NCBI GenBank assembly: GCA_958510825.1
Contig: OY294048.1
Coordinates: 9,193,589 to 9,257,588, forward strand
Reading direction: 5' to 3'
DNA: 64,000 bases
From: Brachypterus glaber
Taxonomy: Eukaryota; Arthropoda; Insecta; Coleoptera; Kateretidae
Part shown: piece after piece, positions 1-10,861 of the stretch
Layout of the letters: each line of letters starts with the position of its first letter
How positions within the stretch are numbered: the stretch's first letter is position 1
Notes under the pieces: generated by a model
Database searches by the model: none
What the model saw: the letters and a program-made list of their open reading frames with translations, nothing else
Told to the model about the DNA's origin: nothing
Made by a program: the position numbers and the translations under genes

Positions 1-413
1 CGCTTATTTCGTTGCGCCCTGTATGAATAACTAATTTTTCAAATCTTAATCATTGCAAAATAAAGCCGAAAGACCATTCTTTAAGGTAAAGGAAAAATCA
101 TCTAAAACGAGCTATCGGTGTTTGAAATATAGTGATTTAAAAAATGTAATTTTTTTAATGATCCACTTTATTTGCACAGTAATTTATTATGAAAAAAAAA
201 AAGAAATATAAACATGTATCTAAAAATGTTTAGTTTTAAAATAAAAATAAAATTTTATGGACATTTGCCCGGTAAAATACATTCCAAGTCCGACAATGCT
301 ACCATTCTATCCTGCTAAGTATAAACTCTGTAACTAGAAATAACAATACAGTCGATATTTCTGTGATCACTTAAGTAAAAATCGACTGTATTCTATCTCG
401 ATTTACTGCGTCT
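1..413. other. AT-rich DNA, no recognisable feature
   Basis: No open frame, repeat pair or hairpin is evident. It is the left flank of the first VNTR-bearing MITE. Confidence 0.5.
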
Positions 414-1251
414 CACTGTAAAAACTGCATGTAAAATAATGTAGAAATACATGAATTTACATAGTGCGGAATAGTGAATTTACTATTCTGGACTATGCAT
501 AATTCATGATTTTATGCAAAAGAATGTAAAAGAATGTAAAAGAATGTAAAATAATGTAAAAGAATGTAAAAGAATATAAAAGAATGTAAAAGAATGTAAA
601 ATAATGTAAAAATATATATTTACATGATTTTACAATGTTGGGCTATGTTATTTTAAGACGCGCGTGCGCTTTGGACAATAACCAAGAAGGCGTCGCATCA
701 TGAGACGGACCGTTTAATATTGTTATTGTTAGAGAGATAGTGACGCATGCTGCTAGGTTAAAGTGTTGAAAGTGTAAAAAAAAGGTAAATATTATTTATG
801 TACAATATTTAAATGCTTTATTTGTGGCCTAAAATTTACAGTCATTATAAATTACGATCTTTATCAACCAATAGATCTTTAAAGAAAGATGTAAGCAGTT
901 TATACTCGTATTAAGGGTGCAAATCGTTTGGTTTATTAAACCAAAAGAACTTTACGCTACGATATTTCAAAAAAGCTTTGACACAGAGACTTGTTATTTG
1001 GAACAAACATTTTCTAAGTATTAAATATTTTTTTTTCAAATTTCAAGTCTATGCAAAATATTACCATTCTGGACTATGTAATTTTTACCGTTCCGGTCTA
1101 TGCAAAATATTACCATTATGGACTATGTAATTTTTACTGTTCCGGTCTATGCAAAACATTACCATTGCGGACTACGTAATTTTTACCATTCCGGTCTATG
1201 GCAACATATTACCATTTACTGACTAATTTAATGTAATTTATTTTTACCGTG
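414..1251 (+). mobile_element. VNTR-bearing MITE, copy A (CACTGTAAAA family)
   Basis: Non-autonomous element of about 0.84 kb. It begins CACTGTAAAAACTGC and ends TTTTTACCGTG, so the ends form an imperfect terminal inverted repeat (CACNGTAAAAA). The left part holds about nine units of a 10-base tandem repeat (AAAAGAATGT type, 517-611). The right part holds a 49-base repeat (TACCATT...GTCTATGCAAAATAT; starts at 1062, 1111, 1160 and 1210). No frame codes for a transposase. The right flank is TA, but the left flank reads CT, so the TA duplication is not clean in this copy. Further copies lie at 9141-10063 (reverse) and 32162-33064, with a fragment at 30352-30450. Confidence 0.85.
517..611. repeat. 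10-base tandem array inside MITE copy A
   Basis: About nine units of AAAAGAATGT with AAAATAATGT variants. The same array has roughly 11 units in copy B and 13 in copy C, so its length varies between copies. Confidence 0.85.
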
Positions 1252-1439
1252 TACTAAGCAGGGCAACATTGCACATAGCAATGTAAAAAATTAAATATTT
1301 ACTACTAAGAATAACAAAAATATTAGATTGTATTCTTCTTAAGACTGTCTTCATCTGAAATTCGTCACACTGTATGCACGTAGTGCTGCCGATGGGCTCT
1401 ATTTTGCCGTCGTGCTATTATAGGAGGCAACTACTAACA

Positions 1440-1561
1440 GGATGGCCACTCTCTGGAAAACCGGGAAAACCGGAAAAGTCAGGGAATTTGAAAAAGCAAT
1501 AATTTAAGAAAATTATATAAAAGACCTCGGTCGTTAGCCCATTGGGTAACCAATAAACATG

Positions 1562-1612
<51 letters not shown>

Positions 1613-1620
1613 TATTTTAT
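1440..1620 (+). mobile_element. Probable non-LTR retrotransposon 3' end with (ATT)n tail
   Basis: A short non-coding stretch contains ACCGGGAAAACCGG, then a GGTCGTTAGCCC and AATAAA-like segment, then runs straight into 18 or so ATT triplets (about 1563-1616). The same order (GGTCAATGGCC, then AATAAA, then ATT repeats) ends the insertion at 21132-21550, which has proven target duplications. I infer a 5'-truncated copy of a related LINE or SINE-like family. No coding sequence remains. Confidence 0.45.
1563..1616. repeat. (ATT)n microsatellite
   Basis: Uninterrupted ATT triplets, most likely the tail of the retroelement fragment immediately upstream. Confidence 0.95.
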
Positions 1621-2082
1621 ATAAAATTTTAATATTTTCAATCCAAGGTTTGCTATTTATACCATAGGCGGCGGCGCCTACATTATACTTCTTTATAAAA
1701 GGTTCGCCTGTCTAAAACCAAATTTGCTAAACAAGTTTTTTTTGCAATGTTTTGTAATATTTTCACCAACGAAATTGTTATTGGGTATGGGAATGGGAAG
1801 TCTTTCTAGCATATTTTGCATATTTACTATAAATATTGTAAATAATAAAAAATATTATTATTTAGTTTTTTAACATAAACCTACCTCTTTATTAAAATAT
1901 GTTCTTTATTTTTCTCACGCTTTAGAAAAAATGTTGTTCCCAACTCTTGCGGAAAGTGAACTTTCCGCACTTGTTAGGAAAATAACTATTCACTTTGAAA
2001 ATGTTTTTCCTGTAAAATACAAATTTTTGAGATACGCTCCTTTGTATCCTTGCATATTATATCATATTGCATATTATATCAG

Positions 2083-2458
2083 CAGTATTCGGCGTAGACT
2101 CAGTTATGACTCATCAACACAGAAACATAGGCTTACGGAATAATTTTGCCGAATTATGAGGGAAATTTTTATAAATCGAAACATTTGACGACTAATTTGT
2201 TACCCACAACAATATTAACTATACATATGTATATCGGTGTTTTCCAAAGAAAAAACCGACATTCGATTTTTATCTTTTAAGAATACGAAAGTTTTTAATT
2301 TTTATTTATCAATAACTTTTTTCCCACCTTACTCGTTTAAATGGAATCATTAAAAAAATCAAGATAAAAAGTAATAAAAATGTAAATATTTAAAACCTCG
2401 CCCCAACGCTAAAGTCGACGCGGCGCCTATGCGAGTACTGGAAATTCGCCGACTACTG
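2083..2458 (+). mobile_element. hAT-like MITE, complete copy (CAGTAGTCGGCG family)
   Basis: 376-base element with 12-base terminal inverted repeats: CAGTATTCGGCG on the left and CGCCGACTACTG on the right. It is flanked by TATATCAG (2075-2082) and TATATCAT (2459-2466), a 7-of-8 match. An 8-base duplication and CAG-starting ends are typical of hAT transposons. There is no transposase. Related copies are at 4936, 21010 and 23528. The small open frame at its left edge is incidental. Confidence 0.75.
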
Positions 2459-2581
2459 TATATCATATACCTGGATTCAGATCAAGTTTCCGCACTCGCC
2501 AGTGCGCGGCTGAGCCTAACATTCGCTCATGCGAAATAACTCACTTTCTGTACATGTTATGTAATATACCAATTCTGCCAC

Positions 2582-2812
2582 TTGAATACTATAGTATTCA
2601 GGCGGCAATATTACTATGATGATTCCTCGAAGGTAATATCCGATTGTCACTTAATGACCTTGACATTAGACACGGTGCAAGCAGAACTAATAGTAAAGGA
2701 AGAATCCCTTTTACTTTCGATTAACACATGTGATTTAACTTACTCGCGCTTCAGTGACTGTCTAGGTCGTAATGTAGACCTGTATAATCTAGCTAATAAG
2801 TACTACACATAA
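2582..2812 (+). other. Unidentified 76-codon open frame
   Basis: An open frame that begins at a TTG, not an ATG, and ends in TAA. It is visibly less AT-rich than its surroundings and codes for a plausible mixed-composition peptide. I recognise no family, signal peptide or motif. It could be a decayed exon or chance. The sequence just upstream (2490-2530) carries short CGCACTCGCC/GTGCGC inverted bits like those in other local hairpin repeats. Confidence 0.12.
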
Positions 2813-2815
2813 ATT

Positions 2816-4400
2816 ATGCTAGACAACAAATTGGAACCTTTTTCCTCTTGAGTGAACTTATGAGATTGAAAATCGTGCGAATAGCAATGTTTTTGAGCGA
2901 TATAAAACATTGGTGGTTTTAATAGAACTTTGTAACGAAAGGTATCGTTTTTAATTTAAAATACTATTAAGTATTATAAGTACCTAGTTGTAATTAACCC
3001 TATATTACCTGGTGTCCTTAATTGGGAGCATGACTTCTAAGTGTCATTTTGAAGTAGATGGAACACTGAAAAAAATGGCGTTCTTGGATCAAAGTAGTCA
3101 ACACTCTTGGCAGGCATTCTTTTAGCTTAAAAGATGTGTATCTTCAAACAAAAGTATTTATTTTGTCCCAAGAAAAGTGTCGCTTTTGAAATATTTTTTA
3201 AATTCTCTTGACCTGGAGCATTTGAGGCAAAAACCATTTATCTTAAGATTGTTAAAAATTAAATAATTTTAAATACTTTAGCCCAAGAATTTTTCTTTTG
3301 AGACAAGACCACATTTCACACAAGATCAAAGAGTTTTAAGTTAAAGAATCAGAAAGATCTTGGCAAGTGAATTATATTTTCATGTTAAGAGAAGGCGCTT
3401 TTGGACGTATTCAAGAGTGCGAAGCATTTGTCACTCTCATATTTTCAGAATTTTTCAGTTACACCTAAATGAAAATTTTAAGATAATAAAAAAAAAGTCC
3501 ACCCTAATAAAGTATACTAAAAAATGTTATTCACATACAATACATAATATATAATTCTTCACATTATACATCTTTACGGCTGATTTTATATCATACTAAT
3601 AAGTAAAGGAATGCACAAATTATGGCCAATGCCTACTAAGAATAAATTATGTCAATTTTTTTTTTTAGAAATACGGAGGGAGGTAGAAGTTAAAAGTTCC
3701 ATATGGAGTTTTAGCTAGTTTTTCAGAACAATTCACGAGTTCAGGGTACGCCATAAGGGAAAGTTCAAAAATATTTTACGAGATAATTTTCATAGGCAGC
3801 TGTAAGACAAAAAATCCCTGCTTTCATTTATCTTTACCAAAATAGTGTAAGTTACACTATGCAATATAGAAGCTGTACTATGTTGGTGTAGATGGCAGTA
3901 GGGTCGCTATAAAGGGTCATCCGATTAAACTGATTATTTTTTAACGTTTTTATCGACCAACCATTTAACAATATTTCTGAACACGTTTTTACTTCTGTCC
4001 AATCATATTATAGACATATCGAGAATTTTCTACTGTAGAAAAATATAGTGGAATCTCTGTAGTTTTTGTTTTTCAGTAGGTATTTCTCTTTTACAACAAA
4101 ATTACAACAAAATTTCATACCTAAAACTAATATTATTTATAATTATTTTTATTACTATATTATTTACCAACAAATACCACAAAATATTCTTTTTATAAAA
4201 TGTAATAACAGTTTTACTAGGTTCACTTTTTAATATAAACGAGTCTAGCGCAGTATCGCGCTAGTCAATAAGTGACTGAACTATTGACAGAAACCGTAAT
4301 TTGCAATTTAAAATGGACAAAAAGGTTTTAGTTTAGCAACTGAGAATGGAATTAAATTAACCAAATTAAAAAATATGCCTGTAAAAATATTAAGATAAGT
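2816..4400. other. 1.6 kb AT-rich DNA without assignable features
   Basis: Only short poly-A and poly-T runs and tiny open frames. No repeat partner was seen in the window except weak AT-rich similarity. Nothing supports a gene. Confidence 0.5.
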
Positions 4401-4403
4401 AAT

Positions 4404-4685
4404 AATAGTTATTTATGGTACTAGTGGGTAATTTTCGATAGGGCAATATCGGTTTACCCATGAGTGCCATACAAGGTTTTATCCAATAAATAGCTTAGAA
4501 ATTCATATTTTTATTAAAAATTTTAATGACATTTACAAGAAAATAATTTGACAAGTGACAGTTGAGTGGGTAAAATAAATAATTATCCACTCAATAAAGT
4601 AAAAGCCACGCGGGGGTTATTATTGAGTTTATCTATTTAAAATAAAGCTGGTAATTGTCTTATTATCTGTATGTATTGGATAAAA
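4404..4685 (+). mobile_element. Hairpin MITE (TTTATCCAATA family), copy 1, internally deleted
   Basis: Starts AATAGTTATTTATGGTAC and ends GTATTGGATAAA. The 3' two-thirds run from TTTATCCAATA to TATTGGATAAA, an inverted pair. The 5' hairpin seen in other copies (ATATTGCCC...GGGCAATAT with a GC-rich tip) has lost its left arm here. Other copies: 14801-15128, 36320-36657, 59791-60127 (reverse) and 60128-60399. Confidence 0.8.
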
Positions 4686-4760
4686 CAATTTATTTAATTT
4701 TGGGATGAAAAAAATATAAAAGTTGGTTAGACATATTATAAATATAAAAATTATCTTTCG

Positions 4761-4933
4761 AATTACACACGATTCTTCGAATTATCGGGAAAAATTCACG
4801 GTTTTAATTCAAATTTTCTGTCAAAGAAAATAATTACTGCAGGGCGATGCCCCGGTCATAATTATTTCCAGTCAGCAAATTTTCATGAAAACAGTGAATT
4901 TTTCCTGCATAATTCTCAGCCTCTTGTGTAATT
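4761..4933. mobile_element. 173-base foldback MITE
   Basis: Outer ends AATTACACA and TGTGTAATT form an inverted repeat. Inside, GGGAAAAATTCACGG pairs with CAGTGAATTTTTCC, and the centre is GC-rich (GCAGGGCGATGCCCCGG). It abuts the next hAT-like copy two bases downstream. Confidence 0.65.
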
Positions 4934-4935
4934 AT

Positions 4936-5250
4936 CAGTAGTCGGCGTAAACTCAGTTATGACTCGTCAACGTTGAAAATAAACAGAGAAACATAGGCTT
5001 ACGGAATAATTTTACCGAATTATGAGGGAAATTTTTATAAAGGTCACTAAAACGAAACATTTGACGACTAATTTGTTACACACAACAATATTGACTATAC
5101 ATATTAACTATAGATATGTATATATATCGGTGTTTTTCAAAGAAAAAACCGACATTCGATTTTTATCTTTTAAGAATACGAAAGTTTTTAATTTTTATTT
5201 ATCGATAACTTTTTTCCCACCTTACTCGTTTAAATGGAATCATTAAAAAA
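4936..5250 (+). mobile_element. hAT-like MITE (CAGTAGTCGGCG family), 3'-truncated copy
   Basis: Begins with the intact terminus CAGTAGTCGGCG and follows the complete copy at 2083 for about 310 bases, then departs after the ATGGAATCATTAAAAAA segment. The right terminus is missing. It is slightly longer internally than the 2083 copy (extra GTTGAAAATAAACAG and TCACTAAAAC segments), so 2083 is itself a deletion variant. Confidence 0.75.
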
Positions 5251-5316
5251 GATCAATTTATATGTAGTTTTTAAATTAGTAAATATTAGCAATTTTAAAG
5301 AAACCACTACACAGGC

Positions 5317-5396
5317 ATGGCCCAGGCGGGATTCGAACCCGCGACCTCGATGTTACAAAGCGAACGTGCTGCGTCCTACTCTACTGAAGCCGGCAC
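5317..5396 (-). mobile_element. tRNA-derived SINE head or tRNA pseudogene
   Basis: On the minus strand an A-box-like segment (GGCTTCAGTAGAGTAGG) is followed 40 bases later by a perfect B box and T arm (GCGGG-TTCGAAT-CCCGC). The anticodon region contains TTTGTAA, resembling tRNA-Thr(TGT), but the anticodon stem does not pair and the acceptor strands (GCCGGCT versus CTGGGCC) are poorly complementary. I infer a Pol III promoter from a SINE or a dead tRNA, not a working tRNA gene. Confidence 0.6.
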
Positions 5397-5985
5397 TCAA
5401 ATTCAAATTACGTCGTTTGCAAACATTGTCTAGTTGTCAAATTTGATTTAATTTGATTATTTGTAACCTGTAAATAAACATTTTCTTGTTACAGTACAGT
5501 ACTGTATTAAATTTATTTTAAAATTTAATTAAATACCGTGAGATTATATAGTGCCAAACACTTTTTAAAGCAAAACTGGCATTAGCGATGAGTAAAATGC
5601 AAGAAAGCTGTGTGCGTTTTACTGGCCACCGAGCTGTTGTACGTAGCAATCACATGGACTTGTCGCGCACAACTCTAACAGAGGCGTGGCTTCAAACGAA
5701 GAGTATTTTCTTTTCAAACTGTTCGGCACTTTATAATCGCACTGTAGATACAGTCCTAAATAAATATTCTAATGTTAAAACGTACAAATTCATCTTAAAA
5801 AATTAAACTAAATTCAGTTTTATTGAAATTTTGCCTCACCTTTTTTCTGTAAAACCTGCATGTGGAACATTTTTCTTGCTAAGTCGCAAAGTATCTAATC
5901 TAGTTTACATTCTAACCAATGCATTGCGATGCCATGTTTAACGGAAGCATCTATACAGGTGGTTTCAAAAGATTTGACGATAGTC
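5397..5985. other. Unassigned stretch, includes a 72-codon open frame
   Basis: The ATG frame at 5588-5806 opens in a patch of near-even base composition (about 5600-5700), then reverts to AT-rich sequence. No motif is recognised and no splice or promoter evidence supports a gene. Confidence 0.3.
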
Positions 5986-5989
5986 TTCA

Positions 5990-6180
5990 GATAGAAATCA
6001 AAAATAAGCCTTAAAGATATGTAATGCCACGCATTCCATTATATACTATTCACAGTAAATGGTATATTGCATTTTTCCAAATACTTGGAAAACAATAATT
6101 ATCAAAAAAATAAAATAAAAAAATATTTTTTTTTTAAAAAAGGTCTTTTTGAAAAACTAAAACAAAAAAATAAAAAAAAA
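5990..6180 (+). repeat. Dispersed repeat (AAGATATGTAATG family)
   Basis: Contains AAAGATATGTAATGCCACGC and TATTCACAGTAAATGG, shared with 58195-58330 (same strand), 28075-28130 (opposite strand), 43380-43460 and 52070-52115. It is followed by long A/T runs as in the 58 kb copy. Non-coding. Confidence 0.6.
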
Positions 6181-6316
6181 TCAAAAACACTAAGCTACAG
6201 GCTTTCGTCGCTAAAGGTTATGAGTTTCAATGGATTTTTTTATGTAAATTCACGGTCCAACGTCAGATCAGGTACATTTTTGTAGTTATAATTACTTCTT
6301 TGTAGTTGTATTTCTT

Positions 6317-6394
6317 AGGGGTCGTGCATAAATGGCTTTTTAGCGGCGTGAAAATCTTTCACTGGGTGTTTTTTTGAATTTATGCACGACCCCT
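6317..6394. mobile_element. 78-base hairpin MITE
   Basis: AGGGGTCGTGCATAAA at the left pairs with TTTATGCACGACCCCT at the right, around a 45-base loop. The short inverted repeat has no coding content. Confidence 0.7.
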
Positions 6395-6424
6395 TACTAT
6401 TAGAAATATTTTGCAGATATACAT

Positions 6425-8738
6425 AAAGCATTTTTTTCACTACTAGCTTTAGAACATACCATTATTTATCATGTTTTCAGAATGTGAAATTAATTTTCTT
6501 CACCTATAGCAATAATAATTTTTTCTCTCCTAGTAGGAGTAAGTTTTATAAACAATTGATTTCTGTCACTTTAGATGTTTTAGTTCTTTGTGCAATTTTT
6601 ACTAATTAAACCCAAGAAAATAACTTTAAATAACTTTCTATTTATTAAATATGATTAATTATAATTATTACCAATCAATATAATCAATAATTAGTTAAAT
6701 ATTATGAAAAAATAAAAAAATTTAAACGTCAGTTCAAAGTATTTATTTGAGCAAATGTCATTGAGCAAGGCTACTTGATTTTTATGAAAATTTCAAGAAA
6801 TATCATTTCTGTTGATAATTTATTTTATTATTTAAATGAAAATAGTTAAATAGTGCTAATAGTGGAAAAACTAATATATAAACCACGATAGAGAAGACTC
6901 GCACTGTTAAATCCCTCGCTGTTACGCAGCTCGGGATTCAATACGCTCGGCTATAAAAATTTTCTTCTCTACCTTAGTATATAATTACTATTAACGTTTT
7001 TCTAAGTAGTAAAATTTAAAATCTATACAATTTTATTTTATTTTTTGCATTTATTTTTTCATTTTGACTGCCTATTTTTAATCGATATAAGGCATTTCTA
7101 GTGAAAAGTTTCTAGCTTTTATCTTTAGCAACCGGAAATAAAATGAATTTATATTTTAAAATTCTTGTAACGGTACTCATATCAACTCTTTATATCATCA
7201 CTTTTCTAGTATTATAGCATGACTATCGTTTTTGAAAAAGTATGCTATAATAGTTTATTTTTACGAAAACTGATAGTCATGCTTTGCATAACTCATTGTT
7301 TGGATTGGATATCATTTTTGATGGCATGTAGAAGATATTTTTGTTTATAGATCAATAAGATAAAGACATATTTAGGTATGGACTACCGCTCCTAAGGCAT
7401 GCTGGATATATTTAAATACTTGATTGTCGCCGATAATGTCATAATATGCTGATAGTCATAATATTATTATGATCTCTCTTCACACAGAAAAAGTTTCTTT
7501 AATTAAATAATTATATTCTTAAAGTTATGAAATATTTTTTATTTAAGAATTTATATTCGTATCCTTTTAGATGTCAGTATAGTCCAGTCAAATAACGAGA
7601 AATTACTATGTTAAATTGCAATAAATGTACACGGGCTGATATTTTAAAGGGTAGTAGTGGCTAGTAACAGAACACTTCTGTTAGTTTTTCACCGGGTGAT
7701 TTGCGTAAGGGGCCTACGACATCTTGAATTTTAGGGATGAGTTCGGTTATCTCGCTCTCTTACGATAAAAATGCATATAACCAATTTTGTTAAGGAGAAA
7801 ATTTCCAATAATTTTTGTTTAAATTATTTTTTTTTAATATATTAATAACAATCGAGTTATTAATATTCAAAAATGTCCATGTTGGGCATGAAATTGTTTT
7901 TTTTTTTTCGATTTTTCAGCCGAACTATTGATCGGAGGATAAAAGTGGTTATGAGCAAACTTGTAGCTCTTCAAATTCTCTATAAGATTTATATATAATG
8001 CATTTTCATAAGTATTTTGTTACGGTTACTGTATGCGCTGAAAGTCGAGTTGCACCCTCTGTAACCATACCAAAGTACCTATTTAAATTTATAACATATG
8101 AAACTTATAGAGAACTTTAAGAGCTACAAGGTTGTATATCGTCCGATGAATAATTTGGCTGAGTAATGGAAAAAAACAATTTAAGAGTGCGAGGCTATAA
8201 TAGTCTTCTCTACCGTGGTTTATATAATATTTTTTTCACTACTAGCGCATTTTTTCTTATTATTTAATATTTTTTTATCAATAATAAACTAAAATGTTTG
8301 CTGGATCTTAATTAACCGCGCATAAACAAGTAGACTTTGAAATCGGCATTTCTGAAAACAAATTAATTTTTTCACTGAAACTTGACAGTTCTAGTGGGTG
8401 GCATTTTGATATTTTTAAAATGTGTGTAAACATATGTAAGTTGTTTATTTACTAAATAATATGTTATATTCTATTATAATTAATTCATTTATAATGCTCA
8501 TTTTTTATCCAATAGAAAAATATTGTTGCATTTTGTCCATTAAAGTTATAAGTAATGACATGTCTTTGCAGTTTAAGGAAAATCAAGTGTCAGATATCAA
8601 TTGTTTATAAAATTTACTCCTACTCGGAGAGAAAAAATTATTATTGCTATAGGTGAAGAAAATTGATTTCACAGTCTGAAAACATGATAAATAATGGTAT
8701 GTTTTAAAGCTAGTAGTAAAAAAAAACATTTTATTTGG
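6425..8738. mobile_element. 2.3 kb composite element with long inverted ends
   Basis: The outer ~140 bases at each side are inverted copies: TTCACTACTAGCTTTAGAAC and ACCATTATTTATCATG at the left recur reversed at 8590-8735. Within it are further palindromes at 6873-6982 (GC-rich tip, AGAGAAGA arms), 7200-7290 and 7888-8186. A reversed partner of 6876-6913 lies at 8176-8224. No transposase frame was found. It is either one large foldback element carrying later insertions or two inverted copies of one MITE bracketing other DNA. Confidence 0.55.
7888..8186. mobile_element. ~300-base foldback nested in the 2.3 kb element
   Basis: The left arm (AAATTGTTTTTTTTTTT, then TTTTTCAGCCGAACTATTGA, TTGTAGCTCTTCAAATTCTC) is matched in reverse by 8040-8186. 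The centre is near 8038 (TGTATGCGC). Arms are about 140 bases and diverged. Confidence 0.6.
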
Positions 8739-9140
8739 AATTTTATAACATTTTTAGTGGCACTAAATAAAACTAAGGGCAAATAAAAACATAAACACAA
8801 CTGTTTTAAAATTTAAACTTGAATATTTTCAATATAATATATAATTTATTAATAAATGAATGGTTGTGGTTTTGGTTGCTATTTATTTATTTTTAAAATT
8901 AAATTTAAAGTCGAATAGTTTTTATTTCAACAATTGAAAACATTTTACCCAAGAAATTGACTTTATTTTGGTACAAATTGAAAATTTTTCTGCCTTCTTA
9001 ACTTTTCCTGTCATACTTGAAATAAGATGGTGTTAAGAGTTTTATCACCCCACGCAATCGTAGATAATTCACTGGTCAAGTTCAGTCAAGGAGAGAATGA
9101 CTCTTATATTTGTAGACTCACTCCAAAAATAGGCCTTGAG
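8739..9140. other. AT-rich DNA, nothing assigned
   Basis: No repeats, hairpins or open frames of note. Confidence 0.4.
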
Positions 9141-10063
9141 CACGGTAAAAATAAATTACATTAAATTACATAGTCCGTAAATGGTAATATGTTGCCATAG
9201 ACCGGAATGGCAAAAATTACATAGTCCGTAATGGTAATTTTTTGCATAGACCGGAACAGTAAAAATTACATAGTCCAGAATGGTAATATTTTGCATAGAC
9301 CGGAACGCTAAAAATTACATAGTCCAGAATGGTAATATTTTGCATAGACGGAACGCTAAAAATTATATAGTCCAGAATGGTTTGGACTTTTTAACATAGA
9401 GACTTGAAATTTGAAAAAAAATATTTACTACTTAGAAAATGTTTGTTCCAAATTACAAGTCTGTGTCAAAGCTTTTTTGAAATATCGTAGCGTGAAGTTC
9501 ATTTGGTTTAATAAACCAAACGATTTGCACCCTTAATAGGAGTATAAACTGCTTATATCTTTCTTTAAAGATCTATTAGTTGATAAAGATCATAATTTAT
9601 AATGAATGTAAATTTTAGGCCACAAATAAATATCGTACATAAATAATATTTACCTTTTTTTACACTTTTAACACTTTAATCTAGCAGCATGCGTCGCTAT
9701 CTCTCTAACAATAACAATATTAAACGGTCCGTCTTATGTTGCGACGCCTTCTTGGTTATTGTCCAAAGCGCACGCGCGTCTTAAAATAACATAGCCCGAC
9801 ATTGTAAAATCATGTAAAAATATGTAAATCAATGTAAATATATTTTTTTACATTATTTTACATTATTTTACATTATTTTACATTATTTTACATTATTTTA
9901 CATTATTTTACATTATTTTACATTATTTTACATTATTTTACATTATTTTACATTCTTTTACATAAATTCATGAATTATGCATAGTCCAGAATAGTAAATT
10001 TACTATTCCGTACTATGTAAATTCATGTATTTCCACATTATTTTACATGCAGTTTTTACAGTG
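9141..10063 (-). mobile_element. VNTR-bearing MITE, copy B (reverse orientation)
   Basis: Begins CACGGTAAAAAT and ends GTTTTTACAGTG: the family seen at 414 in reverse. It has four units of the 49-base repeat at its left end and about 11 units of the 10-base repeat (TTTTACATTA) at 9845-9963. Interior marker segments (GACGCCTTCTTGGTTATTG, ACGCACGCGCGTC-like) match copies A and C. Flanking dinucleotides read AG on both sides rather than TA. Confidence 0.85.
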
Positions 10064-10229
10064 AGTGTCGAAAAGGCCAACAAGGATTATGTGATCGAAT
10101 ATTTTGGATGGTTTTTATTTTCTGGCTTAGTTTAGACCCACTGACTGATAAAGAAGCATTTTATTGTTTCCATCACGTATAATTTTTTTCAACTATAAGC
10201 CATGCAAAAATCTCATTTAACATGAAGTG

Positions 10230-10440
10230 TAGAATTTTTAAGTTATGGATACAATATAAAAAAAGCCATTTGATACATTTTGATAAAGATCGAAACAATA
10301 ATAAAATTTTGGAACATTCTAATGGCGCGGTTTTTTTTTTGAAAATTTTCGTTATTTTATTCGAAATCAGCGGTATTAAAAATATTCGTATGCAAAAATT
10401 CAGAATTTTGTCCCTGTTTTTTTTTTCCTGGCCCACTTGT
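10230..10440 (+). mobile_element. Fragment of the 49.4 kb foldback family
   Basis: GAATTTTTAAGTTAT, AAAATTTTGGAA, a GATGGCGC-like CTAATGGCGCGG and CCTGTTTTTTTTTCCTGGCCC align in order with 49597-49803. The open frames on both strands here are by-products of the A/T runs. Confidence 0.6.
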
Positions 10441-10861
10441 TGGTTGTTTAAAACCCTTATGTGATAAACAAAAATGAAGTTATATTCAAAATCAGCATAA
10501 CTAAATTAATCAAATAAACTTTCAGAAGTTGAAAATTTGTTGGCCTATGTTATAGTTATAAGGCGTAAGTTTTAGAACATTCGGAGATAAGACTGCCAAA
10601 TACAGGTATTATCCGAGCACTGCTGTGCGGTCCAAAAGTCACCTCCTTCTTAACCCCAGTAGAGTAACGTCGGTCTAACAAACCTACTACTTCGTAATTG
10701 TTGAAATACCGTCAATTTTAGTGCCATGTACCTTTCATTAACAAGTGGATACCCCTTATTATTCACTTAACCTCATAAAACTGCTATTTTGCAATTTTTG
10801 CTGGTAAGTTTTGTTCTCGCACACCTATGTTCTCCCTTGAGCACAAATCTATATTTATTTT

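Noticed and set aside
517..611. CRISPR-like array of short repeats
   Set aside because: A head-to-tail 10-base microsatellite without spacers inside a eukaryotic MITE.
5317..5396. Functional tRNA-Thr gene
   Set aside because: B box is good, but the anticodon stem and acceptor stem do not pair.
10173..10464. Overlapping frames on both strands
   Set aside because: Sequence belongs to the 49.4 kb foldback family. Frames are not shared between copies.
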